A DNA stretch of 11,243 nucleotides, from NCBI GenBank assembly GCA_020216575.1, contig JAIUYC010000039.1:1-11243 (forward strand). Reading direction: 5' to 3'. Both the position numbers and the translations under genes were made by a program. How positions within the stretch are numbered: position 1 is the stretch's first letter; each line of letters opens with the position of its first letter. The DNA is from Coleofasciculus sp. S288. Lineage in GTDB: Bacteria; Cyanobacteriota; Cyanobacteriia; Cyanobacteriales; Coleofasciculaceae. Shown piece after piece: positions 1 to 7,731 of the stretch. Below the pieces are notes generated by a model. It was not told the origin of the DNA. It did not search any database and saw only the letters and a list, made by a program, of their open reading frames with translations.

Positions 1-779
1 CTCAAGTCCGTACTGTATTGCAAGTATTGTTGCGTGCAATACTCGTAAAGCCAAGCTAAACTCTGATTTTTCAGATACTGATACTCCGGTGGAGCTGTTT
101 GATAAGCCTTTTCAAACATCATGAGCATTTGTTTTTCTATTCCCTCAATTTTTGAGGTCATTGAGCTAGAAGACTGACGATAATAAATTTGATGCTTGCG
201 AACTAAAACAAAAGGCCAGTGAGCAGCTAATCGCCGATAAAAGTCCCAATCGGCACAGTGAGGAAAAGTAGAATCAAACTCTCCGACAGAGTCAATCGCC
301 TTCCTCCGAATTAAGGGGTTCGATCCATGGGCAAGGAAATTTTCGACTAGTAACTTAGGATAAACATTCCCTTCAAAAAATATCGGTGGACTTGGAGCCA
401 CAGAGCCTTCTTGCTCATACATAAAGTAAGTCCAGCTATAAGCAACTCCTGCATCAGGACGCTGTTGCAAAGCGGCTAATTGTAGTTCTAATTTGTCAGG
501 TGTCCACAAGTCGTCAGCATCGAGAAAAGCAATAAATTCTCCAGTAGCATGAGAGAGTCCGCGATTGCGAGCTACGCATACACCTCCGTTTTCGTAAGAA
601 AACACTTTTAATCGCTCATCTTTAATACTCTGGACTAGTTCTAGAGTTCGGTCTTTTGAGCCATCATCAATTATGATTAACTCAAAATCAGAGAAGGTTT
701 GATTTTGTGCCGATTTAATAGTATCCAGAATGGTGCGATCGGCGTTGTAGGCAGGAGTTATAACAGATATTGTTGGCAT
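1..779 (-). CDS. GT2-family glycosyltransferase, 3' end cut by window edge
   Basis: This frame is open from an ATG at 779 to the window edge, giving 259 residues without a stop. It is a GT-A fold family 2 transferase, expected to move a sugar from a nucleotide sugar onto the growing lipid-linked repeat unit at the cytoplasmic face. The N-terminus (MPTISVITPAYN) carries the nucleotide-binding start, with DDGS at 38-41 and the metal-binding DADD at 87-90. The acid-base region reads CADWD at about 175-179, where the paralogues have CEDWD, so the Glu before the Asp is Ala here. It starts 6 bases after the stop of the upstream GT2 gene and has no clear Shine-Dalgarno, so translational coupling is likely. 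About 81% of the first 100 residues match that neighbour. Donor and acceptor sugars cannot be read from sequence. Confidence 0.93.
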   Translation of the reverse strand, partial: MPTISVITPAYNADRTILDTIKSAQNQTFSDFELIIIDDGSKDRTLELVQSIKDERLKVFSYENGGVCVARNRGLSHATGEFIAFLDADDLWTPDKLELQLAALQQRPDAGVAYSWTYFMYEQEGSVAPSPPIFFEGNVYPKLLVENFLAHGSNPLIRRKAIDSVGEFDSTFPHCADWDFYRRLAAHWPFVLVRKHQIYYRQSSSSMTSKIEGIEKQMLMMFEKAYQTAPPEYQYLKNQSLAWLYEYCTQQYLQYSTDL

Positions 780-785
780 AATTTA

Positions 786-1709
786 CTAAACTGCATGATT
801 GCTAAACGGTATAAAAATCCAGCTTTTTACAAGGCGTCTAATCAGCCCTTGAGTATATTCTTCTAAGAGAATTTTTGGCTGTATTAAAACCGCTCTTGTT
901 AACTTTACAGTAGCTAATTTCACATCATTTAACTTATGACCACCATACTTTAAGTATTGCTGAGCTGCATACTTGTAAACCCAAGATAGACTTTGTTTTT
1001 TCAGAAACTGTAGGTTGAGTGGTGCAACTTGAAAAGCTCTTTCTATGACAATAAGAAGATATTTTTCCATGACCTCAACTTTGGAGGTCATTGAACTTAA
1101 AGATTGGCGATAAATAACTTGGGACTTTGGTACTAAAATGAAATTCCATTTTGCTGCCAGTCGCAGATAATAGTCCCAATCTTCACAAGATTTCAGGGTA
1201 GGATCGAAAAATCCTACAGACTCTATAGCTCGTTTGCGGATTAAAGGATTCGACCCATTGTGCAGAAAGTTTCTCACCAACAAATCAGCATAGACATTTC
1301 CTTCAAAAAAGTTAGATTCATCGGCGTATGAGTATTCGTCCTCTTCATACTTGAAATACGTCCAGCTGTAAGCAACTCCTGCTTCTGGATGCTGCTGTAA
1401 GGCGGCTAGTTGTAGTTCTAATTTGTCAGGTGTCCATAAGTCATCTGCATCAATAAAGGCAATAAACTCTCCAGTTGCATGAGAGATACCGCGATTGCGA
1501 GCGACTGGTAAGCCACCATTTTCATAAGAGAATATTTTCAAGCGTTCATCTTGAACACTCTGAAGTAGCTCTAGAGTTCGGTCAGTTGAGCCATCATTAA
1601 TGACAATGATTTCCAAATCTGAGAAAGTTTGTTGCTGAACCGATTTGATGGTTTCTAATATGGTACGTTCAGCATTATAAGCAGGGATGACAACAGATAT
1701 AGTTGGCAT
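786..1709 (-). CDS. GT2-family glycosyltransferase
   Basis: This is a complete 307-residue family 2 glycosyltransferase, starting at the ATG at 1709. An in-frame TTG at 1727 would add six residues. The 1709 start is preferred because AAAGGTGAG lies just upstream of it and because it aligns with the paralogues (MPxISVVIPAYN). Visible motifs are NDGS at 38-41, DADD at 87-90 (metal and nucleotide sugar binding) and CEDWD at about 175-179, containing the probable catalytic Asp. The C-terminal 100 residues are helical and basic and resemble those of the other GT2 proteins here. It lies 25 bases after the pyruvyl transferase gene and 6 bases before the next GT2, consistent with one operon. It probably adds one sugar of the repeat unit. 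The specificity is unknown. Confidence 0.95.
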   Translation of the reverse strand: MPTISVVIPAYNAERTILETIKSVQQQTFSDLEIIVINDGSTDRTLELLQSVQDERLKIFSYENGGLPVARNRGISHATGEFIAFIDADDLWTPDKLELQLAALQQHPEAGVAYSWTYFKYEEDEYSYADESNFFEGNVYADLLVRNFLHNGSNPLIRKRAIESVGFFDPTLKSCEDWDYYLRLAAKWNFILVPKSQVIYRQSLSSMTSKVEVMEKYLLIVIERAFQVAPLNLQFLKKQSLSWVYKYAAQQYLKYGGHKLNDVKLATVKLTRAVLIQPKILLEEYTQGLIRRLVKSWIFIPFSNHAV

Positions 1710-1713
1710 GAAT

Positions 1714-1722
1714 CTCACCTTT
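1714..1722 (-). promoter_or_regulatory. Ribosome binding site fixing the GT2 start at 1709
   Basis: The minus strand reads AAAGGTGAG here, ending four bases before the ATG at 1709. This is a good Shine-Dalgarno match. It lies inside the longer TTG-started reading of the gene and so argues for the ATG start. Confidence 0.65.
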
Positions 1723-1734
1723 ATCAAAATTTAT

Positions 1735-2787
1735 TCAAGTGCCTATTTCAATTTTTTTATTTCCTAATAGCCATTTAACTATGATGTATACTACCTTCTT
1801 CTTGAGGTTTCTTGCCTGATTCAAAAGCCTTTGCCCAATTGTCAGATGAGTTGGTTCTAATAAGGATTTATCGAGCGCTTCTTCGCGCCAAACTCTCGCA
1901 CTTGCTGAATTTGGCAAAGCCAAGGCTGAGATAAATTCATCGCGCAGTTGTTCGACTGCCTTGATAGCCCGATCGCGACAGTTCCTGGCTTGGAAGTGCG
2001 CTTCCTCGGTTTGACAGTAATCAAATGCTTTGTGCAACGCTTCGTCTGTGAGATTGTCAATTGAAAACACCAGAGGCCAACCCAGTGTTTTTGCCTGACA
2101 CATCAGCTTGGCTCCTCCAGAAATGGCATCTATAGCGATAGCAGGAACACCATTTTTGAGAGCTAACACAGTACCGTGTAAGCGTGTAGTTACCACGAAA
2201 TCCATGCGGGCAATGAGCGATTCGACTTCAGCTGCGGTGCGAAGATTTGTGGTATTGGGATCTAGACCCGTATCTATAGGAACTGCTACCATTTCCCGCG
2301 AGGCAATGAGTCGGTTAATGGCTTCATTTGCGACTTCATGCTTGCCTTTACCTTTGTATTCCTGTTGTGGATGAACCAAAATCACACCCACAATAGGCAC
2401 TTTCTTTTGCTGTGAAAGGAAGGTAATGTCTGGACGCGAACAAGCAGAACTGTCCCTTTCGACAAGGATATCAAAGGGATTCCAAACGTCAATTGGCTCG
2501 ATCATGGATAGGTCGAGACCAATGAGGCGACAGGAACTGAAGTGTTGCACAAATTCAGTGGTTAAGTTCATATACGGGAAAGGACCGCAGACAAACACAA
2601 CGTGCGAATAAGTACTGGGAGCGACTGAACACCAATCAACACCACCCGTGAAGGGAGGAGCAAGTGCCACGTCATAGGAATGACCAGCGCTCTCTAGCCA
2701 TTCGCAGGCAAGATCTCGTGCCATCAAATCGCCAGCGGTGACGTTGCATTTCTCAAAACTAAACCAACCTGCTACAAGTGTCTTCAT
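1735..2787 (-). CDS. Polysaccharide pyruvyl transferase family protein
   Basis: This 350-residue protein matches the polysaccharide pyruvyl transferase family (CsaB, GumL and WcaK type). These enzymes move pyruvate from phosphoenolpyruvate onto a sugar as a ketal, or in some members act on related acceptors. The family signature is clear at 200-217: TTRLHGTVLALKNGVPAI, with the invariant RLHG. Near the N-terminus, NVTAGD (15-20) sits where relatives have an N-x-G-D turn. The end (about 327-345) is basic then hydrophobic (KKKVVYIIVKWLL), suggesting membrane association, though this is inference. The ATG at 2787 is preceded by a near-ideal Shine-Dalgarno. The gene sits between the flippase and two GT2 genes, so its acceptor is probably the repeat unit made here. 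That would make the polymer anionic. The family is sure; the exact reaction is not. Confidence 0.88.
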   Translation of the reverse strand: MKTLVAGWFSFEKCNVTAGDLMARDLACEWLESAGHSYDVALAPPFTGGVDWCSVAPSTYSHVVFVCGPFPYMNLTTEFVQHFSSCRLIGLDLSMIEPIDVWNPFDILVERDSSACSRPDITFLSQQKKVPIVGVILVHPQQEYKGKGKHEVANEAINRLIASREMVAVPIDTGLDPNTTNLRTAAEVESLIARMDFVVTTRLHGTVLALKNGVPAIAIDAISGGAKLMCQAKTLGWPLVFSIDNLTDEALHKAFDYCQTEEAHFQARNCRDRAIKAVEQLRDEFISALALPNSASARVWREEALDKSLLEPTHLTIGQRLLNQARNLKKKVVYIIVKWLLGNKKIEIGT

Positions 2788-2794
2788 TGATATA

Positions 2795-2801
2795 TCTCCT
2801 T
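2795..2801 (-). promoter_or_regulatory. Strong ribosome binding site of the pyruvyl transferase gene
   Basis: The minus strand reads AAGGAGA, seven bases before the ATG at 2787. It is the best Shine-Dalgarno in the window and suggests independent, efficient translation of this gene. Confidence 0.8.
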
Positions 2802-2840
2802 GAGGGTCTGTAAACGAAATTTTACTTTCAGCCTACTTAT

Positions 2841-4118
2841 CTAATTTTCTTCTTCTACAGAAGAAAATTGTTTTTCACTAAAGACATAACTTATTACCAA
2901 AGTAGCGAATAAAGGAACTGCGAGTAATTGGTAAATAAGAACTGATATGGCTACCCAAAAGATTCCAAATTGTACGGAGAATAGGATGACGATTGCGAAG
3001 ATAATTGTATTTATCAATGACCAGTAAAGCGTGATGTGGGGCTTACCTATAGCATTGAGTAAATAATAACTAGCACTTCCGAGAGGCATCGGCAAGGCTG
3101 AAAGGCAAATTGACATCAAAATTGGAATTGCCATCACCCATTTTTGACCAAAAACAATGGGTACGTAAAACGGCGCTAACATCGACTGGAGAAGAATGAG
3201 GGGAGCGATAATTGTATAAGTCTTTTTAAGACTACCCCAAAAACGTTTTTTCAATTCCTGAATGTTAGTGCGTGCTTCACAAAAATAAGGAAATAAAGCC
3301 AAATTAAAGGTATTAATCACATTAAGACTAATTCCTAAACCAGCATTGAAAGCAAAATAGTAAACTCCTAGTGCCTCAACTCCCATAAATTTACCGACTA
3401 TCAAGTAATCTATGTTCATCCTCAGCCGATTTAAAATCTCAACACCGAGCAGATTTTTGCCGAAATTGATGATTTCTTGCCAGTGTTCTAGATTAAAAGT
3501 TTTAGGAGGTCGCCACGGATGATTCATCCAGGTGATTGCAATCCATACGAAAGTCGTGAGAACCATAGCCCAGACTATTGACCACACCCCCATGCCTAGA
3601 AGTGCCAGAATTACGATGATCGTATTGCTGACAAGTGACTGTATGGCATTGCAAAGTGCCGTAATTTTCAGACGGTTTTCTCGTTCTATTAAGGCAGAGT
3701 TAACCAGGAATAACGGAAACATCAAGTAGGTTAATGCAGCCGTGCAAAGGGGCCAAATAAGCTGATTATTTTCATAAAAACGGGCGATGAGAAATGCTGC
3801 ACTGCACTGAAGAAAAAAAACCCCGCCACAGATAATCCAATTCAGCCAATAGGATGTGTCAGCAAAAGTTTTGATATCCTTTTCGTCAGCCTGAATAATC
3901 TTTGCCCCAATTCCACCTCTAAGAGTAAAAACATTGGCAAAGTCAAAGGTGGTATAAATAACCGCCATTAGCCCGTAATCTTCAGGACTGAACATGCGAG
4001 CTAGAGTAACCGTCGTTCCTAGGCGAAAGATACGATTAGTTAGCTCGGCTCCACCCAGCCAGCCCACATTACGAGTAAATTGACTGGATGTTAAGTGCTT
4101 TAGCTTAGTAATTAACAT
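2841..4118 (-). CDS. wzx: Wzx-type polysaccharide flippase
   Basis: This is a 425-residue polytopic membrane protein of the polysaccharide transporter family in the MOP superfamily (Polysacc_synt type). It should flip the undecaprenyl-linked repeat unit from the cytoplasmic to the periplasmic face. The N-terminal hallmark is present: NVGWLGGAELTNRIFRLG (17-34), then LARMFSPEDYGLMAV (39-53). Hydrophobic segments recur to the end, for example near 94-111, 122-140, 163-192, 301-322, 328-347 and 366-410. The length is normal for the family, and the tail is acidic (SVEEEN). It starts 20 bases after the GT4 stop with only a weak Shine-Dalgarno, and ends 53 bases before the pyruvyl transferase. Its place among glycosyltransferase genes and with a Wzy-like gene supports the Wzx role. 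The substrate is unknown. Confidence 0.92.
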   Translation of the reverse strand: MLITKLKHLTSSQFTRNVGWLGGAELTNRIFRLGTTVTLARMFSPEDYGLMAVIYTTFDFANVFTLRGGIGAKIIQADEKDIKTFADTSYWLNWIICGGVFFLQCSAAFLIARFYENNQLIWPLCTAALTYLMFPLFLVNSALIERENRLKITALCNAIQSLVSNTIIVILALLGMGVWSIVWAMVLTTFVWIAITWMNHPWRPPKTFNLEHWQEIINFGKNLLGVEILNRLRMNIDYLIVGKFMGVEALGVYYFAFNAGLGISLNVINTFNLALFPYFCEARTNIQELKKRFWGSLKKTYTIIAPLILLQSMLAPFYVPIVFGQKWVMAIPILMSICLSALPMPLGSASYYLLNAIGKPHITLYWSLINTIIFAIVILFSVQFGIFWVAISVLIYQLLAVPLFATLVISYVFSEKQFSSVEEEN

Positions 4119-4138
4119 TAGTTGGCTAGCCTATTTGT

Positions 4139-5545
4139 CTAGGTGCTAGGGTTTAAGAGAACATCCCGCAGTTGCTTGCCAATGACCTCTGGCGAAAAGC
4201 AACTCTCGGCACGGCGACGGGCATTTTCACCCAACTGACGACTCCAAGCCTCATCGTCCAATATTCGACCAAGCGCTAATGCTAAGGCCTTCGCATCGCT
4301 ACGAGGAACGACTAGCCCACCGGATGCTTCACCTTCTTCGAGAATGTCGGGGACGCCAGGAGCATCTGCGGCAACTACAGGTAAGCTACAGGACATCGCT
4401 TCAATCGGCGCGACTGGGAAACCTTCTAAGCGAGATGGGAATGCGTAAATATTAGCGGCTGAAAGGTAGCGCTGAATTACCGTGCGATCGCTCACAAATT
4501 CATTGAGCCAGAGCACACCCCTTAATTGCATTGCCTCAAGGCGCTGGCGCAGTTGTTCAGCCTCGCTACCCGTTCCTACTAATAGCAGCCGTAGCTCTTT
4601 GTCAGAACGTTCAGCGCAGATTTGCTGCCAAGCCTCTAATAAAACATCAAGTCCTTTGCGCTCGATTTCGACTCGTCCATGCCATACGACTACACGAGCC
4701 TCCAGAGGAATGTTAAGTGCTGCCCGTGCCTCATGGCGGTCAACTGCCTGCCACTTTGCTACATCTACAGGGTTGAAAATCCGAGCAATCTTGCTATTGG
4801 ATACCCCGTAACCGCTGCGAACTCGCTGAATCTCGGTTTGCGTAGCAATAATTGCACCTGTGCAGGCACGCATTGATAATTGCCGAGGTAAGATTTCCAG
4901 CCAACTCTCAGTCTTATTACCTCCTTGAAACGTGACAAACACAGGCAACTTCATCAACTGCCCCAACAGCACGCAAGCATCAAAGCGGGCATACTCATAC
5001 TCCTGACACAAAAGCGCTTGACAGTTCTCCCGCCTTAACTCGCGTGCTAACACGCCTAAAGGAGTAGAAAGGTAACTACCGACGCTTTTAGCTAAATCTT
5101 TCACAGGTGTGAGTAAGGAACGGCGGAGGATATTAGTATCCTGGATATCCTTAAACGATTGTTTTTCACTTGCCCCATAAAGATTAAGTGATTTGCGCCG
5201 CACACCGCGATAAGCATGATAAATACCAGAAGGGGGCAGCACACAAATCAGGGTATCAGTCGGGACATGAAGAAAGCGCGATGGCTTATCTACAGTAGCT
5301 GAAATACAGAAAAGGACTGGCCGCACGCCAGCTTGTTTGAGCGCATTGATATAGCCGAACGTCCAGCTACCAACAAACTCCTTACAGAAGGTCTCAAAGG
5401 AAATGTTGAGACTGTCTAAAAAGTCATCGATTAGGTCGTAAGAGTGGAGTAAGGCGATTGTTGGTTCCGGACAGGAAATCGAGCCAGGGGTTTCCTTATC
5501 CATGTTAAGCTGCTCGGTAAGTTGTAAAGTTGAGAATTTTTTCAT
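4139..5545 (-). CDS. GT4-type (GT-B fold) glycosyltransferase
   Basis: This 468-residue retaining glycosyltransferase has the two-domain GT-B form. The N-terminal acceptor half spans about 28-275. The nucleotide-sugar half begins at the WHGRVEIERKGLDVLLEA region (288-305), followed by LLLVGTGSE (320-328). The family's E-x7-E motif is visible as EGFPVAPIE (374-382), preceded by FPSR. The start at 5545 overlaps the upstream GT2 stop by four bases (ATGA), which is typical of translational coupling and favours this ATG over Met15. The protein is longer than many relatives because of an extended N-terminal part of about 25 residues. It probably adds a sugar of the repeat unit in the cytoplasm or at the inner membrane. 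A HIP1 octamer lies inside the gene. Confidence 0.94.
   Translation of the reverse strand: MKKFSTLQLTEQLNMDKETPGSISCPEPTIALLHSYDLIDDFLDSLNISFETFCKEFVGSWTFGYINALKQAGVRPVLFCISATVDKPSRFLHVPTDTLICVLPPSGIYHAYRGVRRKSLNLYGASEKQSFKDIQDTNILRRSLLTPVKDLAKSVGSYLSTPLGVLARELRRENCQALLCQEYEYARFDACVLLGQLMKLPVFVTFQGGNKTESWLEILPRQLSMRACTGAIIATQTEIQRVRSGYGVSNSKIARIFNPVDVAKWQAVDRHEARAALNIPLEARVVVWHGRVEIERKGLDVLLEAWQQICAERSDKELRLLLVGTGSEAEQLRQRLEAMQLRGVLWLNEFVSDRTVIQRYLSAANIYAFPSRLEGFPVAPIEAMSCSLPVVAADAPGVPDILEEGEASGGLVVPRSDAKALALALGRILDDEAWSRQLGENARRRAESCFSPEVIGKQLRDVLLNPST
4484..4491. repeat. HIP1 octamer (GCGATCGC)
   Basis: A perfect copy of the palindrome GCGATCGC, the highly iterated palindrome of many cyanobacterial genomes, lies inside the GT4 gene. 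Two copies in 11 kb exceed the chance expectation of about 0.2 and support a cyanobacterial source. Confidence 0.75.
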
Positions 5546-6525
5546 GTTTGTAGCCTTGGATCTTGTATAGAAATAGGTTTTCTCATTAATTGAACGAAAT
5601 AATTAGCCACCTGAGGTGGGAAGAATCGTTTCAGCAGAAACTTGATGACTAGTTTTTGATTAGTTTTATTAAGTAGAACTTTAGGACGCAATCGAATTGC
5701 TGACAACAGGTGTTGCTGGGCTTGGTGTACTGCATCCGAATTGGTGCGATGCTGCAAATACAATCCTGCACAATAGGTGTGAAAGTTAGTCAGGGTAATT
5801 TTTTTGAGGTATTGCAGTTCTGGTGGAGCGGCTTTATATGCCCTTTCCATGGCAATGAGAGAGGCTTCCTTCATCACCTCAACTTTGGATGACATCGCTC
5901 CAGGAGTTCGACGATAAAGTATTTGGTACTTAGGTACAACCACAAAAGACCAACGAGCGGCTAACCGCAGCCAATAGTCCCAGTCCTCGCAGGATTTAAG
6001 TGTTGGTTCAAACTCTCCTGCTGTAGCAATTGCTTGTCGGCGAATCATGACATTAGAGCCACTAAGAATGAAGTCACCCATTAACAACTGCTGATAAACG
6101 TTGCCGGAGAAAGCATATTGAGGCGATGGAAGAAACGATACAGGCTGACTTTGCTCATCAACATTCACAAAACAAGTCCAACTATAAGCGACACCTGCTT
6201 CAGGATGTTTTTTAAGAGCCGCTAGCTGTAGCTCTAGCTTATCTGATGTCCACCAATCATCAGCATCTATGAATGTAATAAATTCTCCACTAGCTCTACT
6301 TATCCCACGATTGCGAGCGGTTGGAAGTCCGCCATTTTCATAGGAGAACACTTTGATGCGGTCATCGTTGATACTCTCGACTACTTCTACAGTTTGATCT
6401 TTTGAGCCATCGTTAATGATAATTAACTCAAAATCATGAAAGGTTTGTTGCTGAACAGATTGAATCGTTTCCCTAATCGTTCGCTCAGCATTATAGGCTG
6501 GGATAACAACAGTAATATCGGGCAT
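5542..6525 (-). CDS. GT2-family glycosyltransferase
   Basis: This is a 327-residue family 2 glycosyltransferase from the ATG at 6525. A longer in-frame start at 6606 would overlap the preceding gene by 38 bases and add 27 residues with no counterpart in the paralogues. The 6525 start gives MPDITVVIPAYN, exactly as in the family. Motifs are NDGS (38-41), DADD (87-90) and CEDWDYW (about 179-185), with the probable catalytic Asp. About 75% of the first 100 residues match the GT2 at 786-1709, so it is a paralogue, but three other genes lie between the two. No good Shine-Dalgarno precedes 6525, and it follows the upstream GT2 after 43 bases. Its stop overlaps the next start (ATGA). The sugar specificity is unknown. 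Confidence 0.94.
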   Translation of the reverse strand: MPDITVVIPAYNAERTIRETIQSVQQQTFHDFELIIINDGSKDQTVEVVESINDDRIKVFSYENGGLPTARNRGISRASGEFITFIDADDWWTSDKLELQLAALKKHPEAGVAYSWTCFVNVDEQSQPVSFLPSPQYAFSGNVYQQLLMGDFILSGSNVMIRRQAIATAGEFEPTLKSCEDWDYWLRLAARWSFVVVPKYQILYRRTPGAMSSKVEVMKEASLIAMERAYKAAPPELQYLKKITLTNFHTYCAGLYLQHRTNSDAVHQAQQHLLSAIRLRPKVLLNKTNQKLVIKFLLKRFFPPQVANYFVQLMRKPISIQDPRLQT

Positions 6526-6568
6526 GAGCTGACTTGCTAAGCTGTATTTGTTTTGAAATGGTAAAGTC

Positions 6569-7534
6569 TTATCGTCCGATAGCCACTGTGTATCGGCGCA
6601 GAGCATAAAACAGCTCTAGAAATCTCTTGTAACCATCAGAGCCAAACCAACGCATTATGGCAATTGCCAAGCTCAAACGGATGTATTCTCTAGAGAAGAA
6701 TATCCGAGGATAATGTGTGAAGGCTTGTTGACGGAAATGTATGGCTTTCTTGTAATCTTTAGTTCGGCTTTGCAGAGGTTTCCAGGCTAAACAGAGGTTG
6801 GCAAAACCATAACATCGTTGCTTCAGGTAAAGTAACTCTTGTGGAGCAGAAGCGAAGGTTTTTTCGATAACCATGTGGAAGCTTTGTTCCATCGCTTCCC
6901 AGTTTTTGGAGGCACTATTTGAATGCTGGCGATAGTAAACTAAAGGCTCTTGCACTGCCTTGAAAGGGTAGCGAGAAGCAATTCGGAGCCACATATCCCA
7001 ATCTTCGGCAAACGAACGTAAATTGCGATCAAAGTCGCCGCAAGTTTCAAAGCAAGAGCGACGCACCATCGCTACACTGCCGCACTCAACTATATTATGC
7101 TCGGTAAGTTTTTCCCAAACATCACCCTCTGCCTGATTTTTGAAGACTCTACCTGTGGGTTGACCGTTTTCATCGATGTAGGCTACCCAAGTGTATACCA
7201 GCCCAACTTCTGAATTCTCCTCCAGAATACGCACCTGTTTTTCTAGCTTGGTTGGTTCCCAAAGATCATCAGCATCTAGGAAGGCTAGATATTCACTTCG
7301 AGCGTGGGCGATGCCAGTGTTACGTGCTGCCGCCAAACCTTGATTTTTCTGAGATATCAGTCGAATTCGCGAATCTGTTATCTGAGAAACCCACTGTTCG
7401 ATGTCATCGGAACTGCCATCATTAATAATGACCAGTTCAAAATCATCAAAAGTTTGGTTCAGAACACTTTCAACCGTTTCTGGCAGATATGCCATGGCAT
7501 TGTAGGCGGGAATAATGACAGAAATTTTCGGCAT
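6569..7534 (-). CDS. GT2-family glycosyltransferase (divergent member)
   Basis: This is a 321-residue family 2 glycosyltransferase starting MPKISVIIPAYNA. It shows NDGS (38-41), DADD (87-90) and AEDWDMW (176-182) with the probable catalytic Asp. It is related to the other three GT2 proteins but clearly more distant. For example, it has QKNQGLAAARN where the others have YENGG and then ARN, and its middle segment (115-150) is different. The C-terminal third is helical and basic. An AGG lies eight bases before the ATG at 7534. It is the first gene after a 197-base gap, so it may begin a transcript of its own, or be read through from the polymerase gene. It probably transfers one sugar to the lipid-linked acceptor. 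Confidence 0.94.
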   Translation of the reverse strand: MPKISVIIPAYNAMAYLPETVESVLNQTFDDFELVIINDGSSDDIEQWVSQITDSRIRLISQKNQGLAAARNTGIAHARSEYLAFLDADDLWEPTKLEKQVRILEENSEVGLVYTWVAYIDENGQPTGRVFKNQAEGDVWEKLTEHNIVECGSVAMVRRSCFETCGDFDRNLRSFAEDWDMWLRIASRYPFKAVQEPLVYYRQHSNSASKNWEAMEQSFHMVIEKTFASAPQELLYLKQRCYGFANLCLAWKPLQSRTKDYKKAIHFRQQAFTHYPRIFFSREYIRLSLAIAIMRWFGSDGYKRFLELFYALRRYTVAIGR

Positions 7535-7731
7535 GCTTTAAACCTAATTCAAGCTGAATGTACACGTTACTGCTGACAACCTTTAGATACATCCCGATTT
7601 GGCAATGTATTCCTTAAAGCAGGAGTGAAATGATAGTAGTAAATTGGATTGAATTGTGTTCTTGCAAATTTGATATGGTATGTTCCGTTAGTTCATGCTT
7701 GTTTTATTTTTTGGATGTTGACAAAGATAGG
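7535..7731. other. 197-base intergenic region
   Basis: This is the longest gap in the window. It has no reading frame I would trust. It holds a small inverted repeat, ATACAT (7587-7592) with ATGTAT (7605-7610), an 8-base palindrome CAAATTTG near 7665, and GCTTTAA (7535-7541) opposed to TTAAAGC (7614-7620). None is followed by a T-run on the minus strand, so no intrinsic terminator is evident. I saw no convincing -35/-10 pair either. A promoter for the downstream glycosyltransferase-flippase block is possible from position alone. Confidence 0.35.

Noticed and set aside
1710..1727. TTG start giving six extra residues to the GT2 gene at 786
   Set aside because: The proposed extension contains the AAAGGTGAG ribosome binding site for the ATG at 1709, and the paralogues start there.
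2830..2842. AGCCTACTTATCT near the flippase stop resembles AGCTTACTTATCT in the right arm of the element
   Set aside because: The match is 12 of 13 bases with no inverted partner or extension nearby, so it is most likely chance near an AT-rich gene end.
6526..6606. Longer start for the GT2 gene at 5542, adding 27 residues
   Set aside because: The extra residues overlap the preceding gene and have no counterpart in the paralogues. The ATG at 6525 gives the canonical family start.
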